Source of the DNA: Anthoceros angustus | Taxonomy: Eukaryota; Streptophyta; Anthocerotopsida; Anthocerotales; Anthocerotaceae | NCBI GenBank assembly: GCA_010909165.1 | Contig: VJWM01000387.1 | Span: 1-24,296, forward strand | Reading direction: 5' to 3' | DNA length: 24,296 nucleotides | Part shown: positions 9,744-19,689 of the stretch, piece by piece | Layout: each line of letters opens with the position of its first letter | Numbering within the stretch: the stretch's first letter is position 1 | Notes under the pieces: generated by a model | Told to the model about the DNA's origin: nothing | Databases searched by the model: none | What the model saw: only the letters and a program-made list of their open reading frames with translations | Translations under genes and position numbers: made by a program

Positions 9744-9969
9744 GCGGCTCAAGGTGAGCGCGGCAATTCATTGTCCGAGTCTCGTCATCTCGTCAATTTG
9801 TTGGCATCCCGCAGCGCGTCTTTGCCGAGTCTCGCCGGTACAAGTGCTGTCGGGATCCTCAGCTGGTCAAGCTTCTACCAGCAGCAGATGATCTTCCCTC
9901 TTGCGTTTCTGCGCCCGAACCGAGATTTATTTGTTTGAGTGCCTTTTGAGAGGATCGACTGGTGTCTGT

Positions 9970-10212
9970 GTAAGTACTGGCTGTCAGTCAGCCTGAGAAT
10001 GTGAGTACACTGATATCAATGTTTGAATTGGTTAGTCTTTTGGCATCTAAGTTTCTCGAGTCTTTGGTCTTGGAGTGTTTTGAAAACATGCGTGCAGCAT
10101 TCGATGATGCACCAAGCAAATGCATCTTTATTCTGATGTATAGTTCACTTGGTCACTCGATCTCTTTCGCGAGGATTTCCTGGTGCTCATCGAGACCTAC
10201 TCTTGATTACAG
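9970..10212 (+). other. Candidate 5' UTR intron of copy B (GT-AG)
   Basis: A strong donor GTAAGT at 9970 and an acceptor ending CTTGATTACAG at 10212 define a 243-nt intron before the ORF. The acceptor string is conserved in copy A (ends at 192, 18 nt before its ATG), whose donor would lie left of the window. Inference from splice consensus and paralogue conservation. Confidence 0.4.
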
Positions 10213-10265
10213 ATTCCTGATACGGTGCTCATCGAGACCTACTCTTGATTACACTGTCCTGATAC
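10182..10265 (+). repeat. 42-bp tandem duplication upstream of copy B ORF
   Basis: Two units (10182-10223 and 10224-10265), each GGTGCTCATCGAGACCTACT followed by CTTGATTACA and TCCTGATAC. The first keeps the acceptor-like TTACAG; in the second the same place reads TTACAC. Copy A has a single unit. Confidence 0.9.
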
Positions 10266-10272
10266 GGAAGAC

Positions 10273-10431
10273 ATGGCCGGTTCCGATACTGTTTTGGCGG
10301 TATTCCTTTCTGTAGCGGCGAGTGTGATGTTTCTCCTTGCGATGGTGTATGTCATTGAAGCAATTCTATTTGTCATAGCATACTTCCGGGGACGCAGACA
10401 AGCTGCACCAGAAGCTGGCGGAGGGAACTGA
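10273..10431 (+). CDS. Small single-pass membrane protein, unknown function (copy B, 52 aa)
   Basis: Homologue of the ORF at 211-447. It starts at ATG 10273 (GAAGACATGGC) and stops at 10429-10431. Residues about 7-38 are strongly hydrophobic (VFLSVAASVMFLLAM then VIEAILFVIAYF), followed by RGRRQAAPEAGGGN, so a single transmembrane helix with a basic cytosol-type flank is likely. Relative to copy A it ends about 26 residues earlier because of a 1-nt length difference at the GGGAACTGA site; the nucleotide homology continues beyond the stop, including ATGATGAATTT. Either the short form is the ancestral protein and copy A has gained a tail, or copy B is truncated. No known family is recognised. 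Confidence 0.5.
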   Translation: MAGSDTVLAVFLSVAASVMFLLAMVYVIEAILFVIAYFRGRRQAAPEAGGGN

Positions 10432-10869
10432 GAGATCAGTTGCACGAGCAGCTGACGGAGGAACTTTTGGGCCAGGCCAGGCAGACAAGTCTATGATGAA
10501 TTTCCATGGCTTCAGGCCGGGATCCGTCCAATTGCCAGTCACGGTGGCCTTGGTGGACCAGCGGAACGATGTCTGAACAACATTATCAATGTTAATCACG
10601 GCAGACAGCCGGAGTGCGGTAATAACTTTTTTTGTACAGAATTCATCTGGATGATACCTTTTATGTACAAACCTTTATGCTGCAACTTTGAATGAAGCAA
10701 GACCCTTACCTCTTCTTCCAGTAGGACTTACGATAAGATTGAACTTTGTGACTTCGGAGTCGATGTATGGAAGACACCTTCGTATGCATCTTTTACGCAA
10801 TATTTTCGAGTATCTTTTTCCTCCACAATAACTTACAAATAAGATGAACTTTTAGCTGTTTCTAGGCTC

Positions 10870-11880
10870 GATTTTACTTGGTCCCCTTGCATACCATATG
10901 TTTCTTAGGCATCTAAGAAACGTCTTAATTTTCTAGACGTCTTTGTACAGGACAAATACATATATAAGGCAATCGAAATTTACAAGTAAAACTCATATTT
11001 CTCCATCTAACTAGCAATCCCAATTCTTAAGCAAAAATAGTTTCTATTAACCATATTTTTCAAAGGGTCAATGTTCACAAAAATTTTGTTAACCGTAGTT
11101 TTCAAAGCCTCAATACTCACAAAAATATATTGATAAGATCTTTCTACTTACACAAGATGACTTGTAGTTATTATTATTATAAAATTTACTAGTAATTTAC
11201 TAAAATTAAATATTGTATTAAAAATATAGATATAAAAGAATTTACTTAATTTAGCAAGTTTCTAAGTTAAGCTCTTCATTAAGACATTCTTGTTTCTTGA
11301 TGCATAGTCATGATAAGAGTATAGTTTTTAGAATTATGTATTTATATAAATTTTAAATATTGTGGTTGGCACAAGTAATAGAGCAATTGAAACCAAATTT
11401 AAGAACCGATTTAAGATTTTAATAGTTATTATCCTACAAGTTTTACAATAACTATTGTGTATTGTGGTGCACGAATGTTCTCCACAATATATAAGAAATC
11501 GAATGATTGCGATAAGAGCAAAGAGATACACTCGCTTTTGAAATTAAGACCCTCTCGAGAGTCTCAATTACGGTCTATGTTTGAATAACTCTTCTATATC
11601 AATGAGAATCTTACACCATTGCCATGGAAGACTAAGAAACAAATTACTTTTAGATCAGCTCCAAGTCAAGTGGCTTTCTTTTGAAAATTTTATAGAATTT
11701 TATGGACTGTTGATTGATTGGGTTTGGGGAGTTAAGGTTTCAAAGTGAGTTAAGATTTCTTATATATGTATGCAGAATATTGAGTTTCTGCAAAGGGTGA
11801 GTACATGTTCCTTACAAGCTCGAGGTAGGAATAAGTACTACTCCTAGCTAACATAGACAATACTCTAGGAGAGGTAATGT
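10870..11880. other. AT-rich intergenic DNA, no gene seen
   Basis: Mostly A/T with frequent stops. The 65-aa minus-strand ORF at 11531-11334 is Ile/Thr-rich and has no support. No repeat array or RNA gene recognised. Confidence 0.6.
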
Positions 11881-11883
11881 CGT

Positions 11884-13523
11884 TTAGATGTGAGCTCGGC
11901 GGTGGCCTCGACCACTTCCTGGCAGGATGAGGGCGTCCCTCAGCCGCCTCTCCCTGACTTCTCTGACCTGCTCAACATCCACATTGAAAGCTGCTGCATC
12001 CACTTCCTCAGGCAGGTTCTTGAGCACCGAAGTTCTACCGGCAAGAGCCTCAACCCAGGGCCTGAAAATACACAAATTGGCATAGTCACACCATAAGTCC
12101 CAGCAGCCGGGTGTCAGAAAGCACAAGCCAGAAAGGAGAAGAGTGTGAAAAGAGCGAGCGTACTGGTCTGTGGTGTGGAAGGCAACCCACTCCAGGCCCT
12201 CGTCTCCGGCCCTGATGCCGTGGGGTAAAACCGCGGAACTGCGTACGCTTCACCTCTCCCTTCCTGGCTCACCAGACGCTCGCCGTTGTTGCCCACAATT
12301 TCCAGCTCACCGTTGCCTCTCAGGATGTACAGAAACGCATGTCCATTCACATTCCACTGGGGAGCCAGGATAGCATCCTGCGCTTGCCAGCAACATACAT
12401 CACGATCGATGAGCATCAACCACTGGACGATGTGACCATTCCAGCATGGGATGACAAAGCAATTAAGCCCAGATTCAACGGCAACTTGAAGGTTGGCGGT
12501 GGATGTCTACCCTCTCAAGACGGCCGAAGGTGGCACCCAGGTTGAGGTTCCTCAGGATGGGGAGCTTGAATCTGTTGGCGCTGTTGAAGATTCCAGCATC
12601 GCGAACGCGAACCTCGGGGGAGCCCTCACGAATGTTGTACACGAACTCGCCATTGATGTGCTCGCGGAAGTGGCTCTCTCGCTGTCCGTCGTCAACTGCG
12701 TTCGTGGACTCGGGGATTCTGACCTCCGCTCTGCGAGCACGATGCCCGCGCCCTGCTGTCGGTTGAGCAAGTCATCCACCAGCTTCTCATCCACATCCCA
12801 AGCATCGGCCAGGAACTCCTGCGGAATCCGTGCAGAATGCCTCTGACCGTGGCCTCCTCTTCGCCTCCTGCCGACCTCCACCGATCAAGAAGAACCCTGC
12901 GCCACATATGTTGTTTCAGTGCGGGCCCGATCGAGAAATGCTCAAGACTGCACTCTCGAATGTGGAATCGCCTTCAAAACCTTACTCTGTGGCCCTCAGA
13001 GTACGCAGATGTCTCCGCAAGGACGAGAATCCGGAGGTCGCTGCTGCCAGAATTATACAACCACGACGCAATACCACGAGGAACGGCTACAATGTCACCA
13101 CGCCTCAGGCGCCTCACGTTCGAGGACTCTCCCAGAGCGTAGCCGGTAAGGATTCCAGCGTACCCTCTCCTGCAAGATACAGGATGATCAGAAGAAGCGA
13201 TTGCGTCACTCAAGGTCCATGCATTGAAATCACAGAGGGCGATGATGGATCCGGAGAAACGGATTTCTCACCTTCCTCCACGTATGCGATGCGAGGGAAT
13301 CGGAGTACTGGGGCAGGACAAGGCCGCGCTGCCTGATGGTGACCCTAGCAGCAGCAACATTGGCATCTCTCAGACTCCCTGATGTTGGTCCAAGCCTCTA
13401 CTGTGCCTCCATCAGTTCGCAGAACCTCCCGGGGTTCACCAACTGCAGCTCGGCTCTGTGGGCCACTGCAGCGCACACGAAGGACAAGGCCAAGGCCAGC
13501 GCAAGTGCGCATTTCAAAGCCAT
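11884..13523 (-). pseudogene. 11S (legumin-type) storage globulin, cupin family, frameshifted
   Basis: 11S globulins are secretory, vacuole-deposited storage proteins with two cupin barrels. The start ATG at 13523 (GAAGCAATGGC) opens a signal peptide, MALKCALALALALSFVCAA. Exon 1 (13523-13272) continues with WTNIRESE, VTIRQRGLVLPQYS and AYVEEG. Exon 2 (13169-12986) has LRRGDIVAVPRGIASWLYNS, a typical first-cupin motif, and ends at GTAAGG. The next exon (to 12511) has QEFLADAWDVDEKLVDDLL, the NG of HINGEFVYNI where legumain would cleave in this family, and RFKLPILRNLNLGA. Exon 4 (12377-12164) has DAILAPQWNVNGHAFLY and EGLEWVAFHTTD; exon 5 (12061-11884) has PWVEALAGRTSVLKNLPEEV and a stop. The inferred splice sites are GT-AG; the junction after exon 2 is unclear. 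A stop follows ELMEAQ in exon 1, and at least four 1-2-nt frame breaks occur inside exons. Confidence 0.82.
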
Positions 13524-13899
13524 TGCTTCAACAATGAAATGTGAAAACTTCAGAACAGCAGACACGAGTGTTGATTGAGCTATCGCAGCTCGCAAGGCGC
13601 TGCTTTTACGCTGGAGGGAAGCGTGATGGATTTGGCAATTGGAGTTCCACTGCAGTTGTCCCGGGGTTCAGTGGCTTCACCGCATGCATCCCGGTTGCAG
13701 CAACTGTTTGTGAATCTCACAGCCTGGAGGCTGACTGGTCCAGTACAAGTTCCGTTCAATTGTAGCTTGCATGTTGCACTTGAAACTTGAACGTGGTACA
13801 GAAGCGGGGCCAGATGCATCCACACATTGGAAAGCATGTCTTTCCTTAACTATGCGCGGTTGTCCTTCTGAATTGCATAGCATCAACCGAAGAATCTCT

Positions 13900-13980
13900 T
13901 TGCAGGAATTGAGGGAGTTCTTGGCCGATGCCTGGGATGTGGATGAGAGGCAGTGGATGAGCTGCTCAACCTGCCCAACG
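13900..13980 (+). pseudogene. Inverted fragment of an 11S globulin exon
   Basis: The plus strand reads ELREFLADAWDVDER after a TCTTTGCAG that resembles a splice acceptor. It matches the minus-strand exon near 12800 (QEFLADAWDVDEK) over about 70 bp with several substitutions; then a 1-nt deletion changes frame (compare CTGCTCAAC in both). It lies in opposite orientation to the main 11S locus, about 380 bp beyond its start codon. Too little remains to say whether a divergent second gene once lay here. Confidence 0.65.
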
Positions 13981-14091
13981 CCCTTTAGTGTATCTACATT
14001 GATGTGTGTAACTGCAGAAGGTGGGTGTGTGAGGAAGACGTGAAGGAGAAGAGACCAGCAACAGATTCGCTGAAGCACAAGAGTTGCTCAC

Positions 14092-14490
14092 CTTGCAGCC
14101 GTTTCACAAAGCGTTCAGACTCTTTTAGGTTGGTTTCCTCCATGAGCGTGGTGTTGAGGCGCAGGTAGGTGAACAGGGATTCAAGGCCTTGGGATCTGCC
14201 AGGGCATTAGGGGAGAACTCCTCCACCACTAGCATACTCAGCTCCACACAGGTGAAGTTGAAGGTGGCTTTTGGCTAGCATCTCTGCAAATAGGGGCATC
14301 CAACATCGTCATCGATGCTGCTGCCACATTCATGGAATGACATCACCACCTATGATCGCAGAGACAAAGCCAAGCATCATTTTAAAGCTGACCCAAGTCA
14401 GACGGCCTTGCCGTGGGGAATGAAGTGTACCTGCAATTTGAGCCCCACGTCTGCAACCATGTGAAACGTGTAGGACATGCTCGTATTTGC
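14092..14490 (-). pseudogene. Beta-amylase exon remnants (glycoside hydrolase family 14)
   Basis: Beta-amylase releases maltose from starch ends. Three pieces are readable on the minus strand. At about 14480-14431, FHMVADVGLKLQ is followed by a GTACAC donor; family members have a similar GLKLQ just before an MSFHQCGGN motif. At about 14310-14210, LFAEMLAK precedes FNFTCVEL and EEFSPNALADPKAL. At about 14180-14092, LFTYLRLNTTLMEE leads to SERFVKRLQ and a GTGAGC donor; these match the C-terminal FTYLR and FVK region. The section between FTCVEL and FTYLR is mostly missing, the active-site regions are absent, and frames differ between pieces. Assignment is from motif memory without a search. Confidence 0.55.
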
Positions 14491-14499
14491 GCTTGGTGC

Positions 14500-15290
14500 C
14501 TGTGATGACACCAGACTAAACATCGTGAACTGAACAGCATCCTTTCCAACCAGATCCTATAAAACTTAGATTCCAAAACTTTTACCCGAAGCTCCAGCAC
14601 AATCAACCTGTGGTCCACAAGCTTTACCGTCTCTTTCAAGAGGTGGATGAGAACAAGGAGCCGAGAACAGGGTGCCATTTTGAAAACCAGAGAGAAAGCT
14701 GTAGCTTGCTACGGTGGAAAACTCCACAGCGCGGTGAACGCCAGGAACAGGCAAAGCAGCTTGGGCGGGTGCAAATGGTAGGGCATACACAGTTTGGGGT
14801 TCCCCTGTCCTGCAGGCCGCCCTTGCTGACAGGATAAAAAGAAACGAGCAGGTTGAGTCGTTCTCTCCTCAGCTGGAGTCCTTAAAATGCCAGCAACCGG
14901 AGTCTGTGAAAAGCTAGGCTCTGGGGCCTGGCCGCCAGATTGGTGAGCCACAATCTTGAATGGGGCGGCCAATCATGAGCCCAATCAACAGTGAGGCGCA
15001 TGGCAAGGGCCCAAGGGCTCTGCAGGAAGCGCAGATCGAAGTCTGGCTCAAGGGATCCGACGGAAGGTTGGACATCCCACCTCAGCTGGACAACAAGTTT
15101 ATTTCCCTAAGAAAATTTGTGGTACACAACCGTTTTCTCTTCTCCTGCGATACCCTGTCAGATCAGACAGAGTCATCCAATACAAGCCCCTTGGACCTCT
15201 CAATGGCTTTTAGAGCTGTATCGCAGTTCTAGAGCCTGAAGGGCAGCAGTGATGGTGGCATGGGGATTAGATGAGGAGACACTGATGCCT
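14500..15290. other. Spacer between beta-amylase remnant and PPR locus
   Basis: A plus-strand ORF at 14960-15232 (90 aa) lies in the same frame as the PPR start at 15296 but is closed by stops before it. It has no PPR motif. It may be leader sequence of the PPR locus. Nothing else is recognised. Confidence 0.4.
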
Positions 15291-15295
15291 GCCCA

Positions 15296-18200
15296 ATGGG
15301 GCCCATCAACCTCACGCTGGGGTTTGACAAGGCCCTTGTTGCCTTGGACAAGCAGGGGGGCGTGCCGTCGGTACAGGTGTACAAGCAGCTGTTGCAGGCA
15401 TGCATGCAGAGCAGGGCCCTGGAGGACGCCAAGCAGGTACATGATCACTTGGTGAAACATGGTTTAGAGTCGGACACAGTTTTGGGCGACCTTGTTGTAA
15501 CCACGTTGGTGAAGTGTGGAAGCTTTGCCGATGGCCTGCACTTGTTTCGAAGGTTGCCAAGCCGGACTGTCTTCTCGTGGACAGCCATAATCTCAGGGTA
15601 TAGCAATGCAGGAAGATGTCGGGAAGCTTTGTTGTGCTACGAGCACATGCGTGGGGAGGGCGTGCAGCCCAACAAGTTCACGTTTGTCAGCTTGCTCAAG
15701 GCTTGCAGCAGGCTGGAGGATCTGGAAGAGGGGAAAAGGATGCATGCTGCCGTTGTGAGCTATGGGTTTGAGGCTGACGTGTATGCAACACTCTGGTAAG
15801 TATGTATGCGCAAGTGCATTCCAGATGCCCAGCAGGTTTTTGATGGATTGTCCCAGCGTGATGTTGTTTCGTGGAATGCGTTGGTTGCAGCATACGCTCA
15901 GCAGGGCCATGGGAAGCAAGCTTTGCGGCTATTTGCACAGATGGAGCAGGAAGGTGTCAAGTCAAATGCACGAACCTTTGTCAGTGTTCTCCAAGCATGT
16001 GGCATTCTTGCAGAGAAAGAGGGAGTTTCGGTTGTTGGCACACAGAATGTGAAGGTGGAGACATTGCAGAAAGGGAAGCAAGTGCACACCGGAGCTGCTG
16101 CTCGAGGCTTTGAGTCTGATGTGTTTGTTGGCAACTCATTGGTCAGTATGTATGCGAAATGTGGGAGCATAGTGGATGCAGAGTTTATGTTTCGCAGATT
16201 GTCCCAGCCGAATGTGGTGTCGTGGAATGCATTGCTCGGGCCACTTTCTCAGCTGGGTCAAGGAGGAAAGGTGTTGCAGTTATACTCTCAAATGCAGGAA
16301 GAAGAGGTGATGCCAGATGAATTGACGTTTATCAGCCTTCTCCAAGCATGCAGCAGCCTTGCAGAACAGGAGGAAGAAGGAGTCATGGACGGGCAAGGTG
16401 TCAAGATAAAGTCACTGGCTAAGGGAAAGGAGATACATGCTGGAGCTGCAGGGATGGGGTTTGGAACGGATGTCTTTGTGATCAATACGCTGGTGAATCT
16501 CTACGCAAAGTGTGGGAGCATGAAGGATGCGGTGCAGGTTTTGACAGGTTGTCCAGGCGTGATGTTGTTTCCTGGACTGCTATGATAGCAGCATATTCTC
16601 AGAAAGAGCAAGGAGAAAAGGCTCTCCAGCTGTTTTGGCATAGAGGAAGGAATCAAGCCGACACACATTTGTCAGCACTCTCCAGGCATGTGGCAGTCTT
16701 GCTGAGCAGGAGCAAAGTGCACCTGTAGACAAGGTCAAACTGCAGTCACTGCAGAAGGGAAAAGAAGTGCATCATGTAGCTGTGAGAAGTGGTCTTGGAT
16801 CTGACATGTTTGTTGGTACAAGTCTGCTTAGTATGTATGCAAAGTGTGGGAGCACTGTGGATGCCAGACAGGTTTTCGACGGATTGTGTGAGCATGATGT
16901 TGTCTCGTGGACTGCAATGATTGCCACATATGCACAGGAGGGGCAGGGGAAGAGGCATTGCAGATTTATCAGCAGATGAAGGCAGTAGGCCAAATGCGTG
17001 GACATTTGTCAGCCTGTCAGCCCTTGCAGACAAGGAGGAAGAAGTGCTTGTCGAGGGCAACATGTGAAAGTGAAGTCCTTGGGGCAGGGGAAGGAAATAC
17101 ATGCTGTTGGTCATGGATTTGCGTCCGATGTCTTTCTTCAGCTTGTACGCAAAGTGTGGAGTCAAAGATGCCGAAAAGGTGTTCTATGCGTGCCCCAGCA
17201 TGATGTGGTGTCATGCACTGCCATGATTGCAGCATACGCTCAGTGCGAGCAGGGAGAGAAGGCCTTGAAACTCTATGCTACGATGGAAGCAGCTGGCATG
17301 AAGCCAAATGAGGCTACAATTGTTTCCGTCCTGGAAGCATGCGGCACGACTGGTGCCTTCGACGTTTGCGTACACACCCACCAAAGTATACTAGGCACAG
17401 GACTTGAGTGCAGCCCTTTTGTGGCCACCAGTCTGATCCACACCTATGGCAAATGCGGGAGCATGGTAGATGCCGAAAGTGTGTTCCACTCGCTGGCACA
17501 GCCCAATGTAGTGTCCTGGACTGCTCTGATTGCTGGGTACGCTCGAGTAGGATGCTGTGAGAGGAGCATACAGTGCTACAACAACATGCTTCTTGCTGGA
17601 GTGAACCCGGACAGGATCACATTCCTGGCTCTCCTGACGGCCTGCAGTCATGCTGGCAAGGTGGAGAAGGGATTGCATTACTTCCACTCCATGGCAAGAG
17701 ATCATGGCATAGTTCCAGAGCTGGAGCATTATGGATGTGTTATTGATCTCGTCAGCCGGGCAGGCCTCTTGGACAAGGTGGACGAGCTGCTGCTGCAGAT
17801 GCCTATACAGCCTGACCTGTCACTGTGGCTGTCTGTGCGTGCGTCACAAACATGGCAACATCCCACTTGCACAGCGTGCTTTTGATGAAGCTGTTGCTTT
17901 AGAGCCAAAGCAAGCTTCAGCATACGTACTCATGTCAAACATGGTCGCAGATGCTGGCATGCTGGAGCATGGAAAGCACATACATGACTTGAGGCTCGCA
18001 GCTGGAGCATGGAAAGAGCCTGGCCAGAGCTGGATTGAGCATGAATCTCAGGTACAAGTTTGCAGTTGGCGATCACTGGCATGGCCAAGATGCAATCTTG
18101 TACGAGCTGGAAGAGTTAAATGCAAAGATAACGTGATGAGGAAGTTGGTCACAATTTGCCACTTACCCCAGAAAGGTGGGCATACACCTAGTGGGTAGTC
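15296..18200 (+). pseudogene. PLS-class PPR protein with E-type C-terminus, frameshifted
   Basis: PLS-class PPR proteins bind organelle RNA and act mainly in C-to-U editing. From ATG 15296 about 20 PPR-type motifs are readable, such as FSWTAIISGYSNAGRCREAL, KFTFVSLLKACSRLEDLEEG, VVSWNALVAAYAQQGHGKQA, VFVGNSLVSMYAKCGSIVDA and VVSWTALIAGYARVGCCERS. After RITFLALLTACSHAGKVEKG comes an E region (KHGNIPLAQRAFDEAVALEP, then AGAWKEPGQSWIEHESQV) and an E+-like piece near 18050-18120 (VGDHWHGQDAILYELEELN). No DYW deaminase is recognisable downstream. The frame breaks near 15796, 16550, 16650-16730, 16950, 17030-17170, 17830 and 18050. No organelle transit peptide is evident at the N-terminus; the true start may be upstream. 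Confidence 0.85.
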
Positions 18201-18209
18201 GGCCATCGC

Positions 18210-18540
18210 TAACTTTCGGAGAACAGCTGGTGCAGGTGGAGAACATGTGGAACAGAATGAGAAAAGGGCAGGGTGGACGCACGCGTGAAGGCACACGGTG
18301 GAGTGTTGGTCCCCTGTGTCAAGCCACCACAACTTACCTGTCGCAAATTTAAGCCCTACGACAGAGGAGGAAAGACGAACTGTGATCCGAAGCCTTGTGA
18401 GACGGTTGTGAAGCCGGAACCGAGAGCCCGCTTTAGCCTTCACTGTTCGTCTTCACCTCCAATCTCCCACGGCATCCACCGGTGGATGAGTGCTCCTTCG
18501 AGTATAATCACAGTCCGCCCTCCGCTCCTTTTTTAAGGAG
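18210..18540. other. Sequence after the PPR locus, unassigned
   Basis: GC content stays gene-like to about 18535, then drops sharply. ORF 18273-18536 (87 aa, Pro/Lys/Arg-rich) shows no DYW hallmark such as HSEKLA or a CxxC pair. It may be a decayed 3' part of the PPR gene or its UTR. Confidence 0.35.
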
Positions 18541-19320
18541 GTATCCCAATTACATGTTTATCATATTTTGATTAAAAATACATATAATGAATAAAAATTA
18601 AAACAAAATAGTTAGAGTTCAAGCCATTTATCCTCACGTAACATAATTAAACATTGTTATTAATGCTTTGTTTACTGCGAATCATACTCAAAATGCCCAA
18701 TGAGTAAAAATTAACAAGTTTAAGACGCGAAAATAAAGAAAGAAACTTGGGTTTGTGTGGAAATTAGGCCTGTTTAGGGAGTCTATACATATCTATTATT
18801 TCTATATAAATACCTATGTATTCTAATGAATGTTGAAATTTGATAAAATTATTTTATAAATTTTAAAAATATAAATATTTATGTTGAACCTTATCCCATA
18901 ATTATTTCGGCATTGCCGTTTCTAAGATTGCCGTGGGGTAAGTGCAGAGTAATTTTGCTTTAGCTACTTTGATATGATGACTCCAAAGAAGGAGTTGTGG
19001 TCCCAAAGTGTATTCTAGAACTTGAAGTCTTCCCTAAATGGATAAATGAGACAAATTGAAAGATTAGGTTAAAACATTCAATGGGATTATCGATTTTTTT
19101 CTACTAAAAATTAAGAAAAATAATAGAAAAAAAATAGAGTAGGCATCGAATAGACTTCGAATTCTATCAATATAAGCATATAGCAATGGGGAATAGGTTT
19201 ATGATGCTCGAGATTATGCCAAACTCAAAGTTTATAAATATATGGTACTACAAACTAATTATTGTACCCTCATAACTACCTTGTCTTAGTAGAGGTTTTT
19301 TAATGCTTAGGAAAGTGTTA
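18541..19320. other. AT-rich intergenic DNA
   Basis: No coding signal. Its right end (19279-19331) is one copy of a dispersed repeat also seen at 22526-22580. Confidence 0.6.
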
Positions 19321-19331
19321 GCTCAAGGCTA
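19279..19331 (+). repeat. Dispersed repeat, copy 1
   Basis: Shares CCTTGTC, TAGAGGTTTTTTA, GCTTAG and GTTAGCTCAAGG-type strings in order with 22526-22580 (CCTTGTC, TAGAGGTTTTTTATT, GCTTAG, GCTAGCCTTGAAG). Confidence 0.6.
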
Positions 19332-19463
19332 GGTATGGCATACCAAAGAGGAGAGAGGGACGGCATATTTTTAGCGTGAAACTTTGTTCACACCACACGC
19401 CTTTTGTTGTCCGGTTGGTAACCCGAGAAATGGGTAGCCCAAAGCGGACGCACCAAAGCGCCA

Positions 19464-19476
19464 CCACACACACACA
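19464..19476. repeat. CA microsatellite
   Basis: Short CA run (CCACACACACACA) within a GC-balanced stretch. Confidence 0.7.
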
Positions 19477-19544
19477 AAGGAACTTCCTTTCCCACGGTGG
19501 TTTTTCTGCGGCACCAAGAAACTTTTTGCGCCCATTCCACTTTA

Positions 19545-19680
19545 GGCGGGCGGGCGGGCGGGCGGGGTGAGGCGCGGGGCGGGCGGGCGGGCGCGGGCGG
19601 GCGGGCGCTGGCGGGGCGCAATGGGCGCGGGCGGTGGCCAGGGGCGAGCGGGCGCGGCAAGGCGCGGGCGAGCGGAGGAG
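19545..19680 (+). repeat. GGGC-rich tract with G-quadruplex potential
   Basis: Tandem GGGC units form several runs (19545-19567, 19576-19612) followed by GGGCGCGGGCGGTGG-type sequence to about 19680. Many windows satisfy four G-triplets with 1-nt loops on the plus strand. The overlapping Gly/Arg/Ala-rich ORFs are products of the repeat. Confidence 0.9.
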
Positions 19681-19689
19681 GCACCACGG

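Larger units (their letters stand above)
10010..10860 (+). repeat. Copy B of dispersed ~850-bp duplicated unit
   Basis: Direct-orientation homologue of 1-880 covering leader, ORF and downstream sequence. The copies differ by many small indels and substitutions. Similarity fades after the AAGATGAACTT string near 10850, as it does near 850 in copy A. Confidence 0.8.

Noticed and set aside
12493-13336. Plus-strand ORFs of 117, 168 and 101 aa
   Set aside because: Antisense to the 11S exons with clear cupin motifs on the minus strand.
15593-17923. Minus-strand ORFs across the PPR locus
   Set aside because: Shadows of the plus-strand PPR motifs.
18120-18540. DYW deaminase domain after the PPR E region
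   Set aside because: No HxE with paired CxxC signature could be read in any plus-strand frame.
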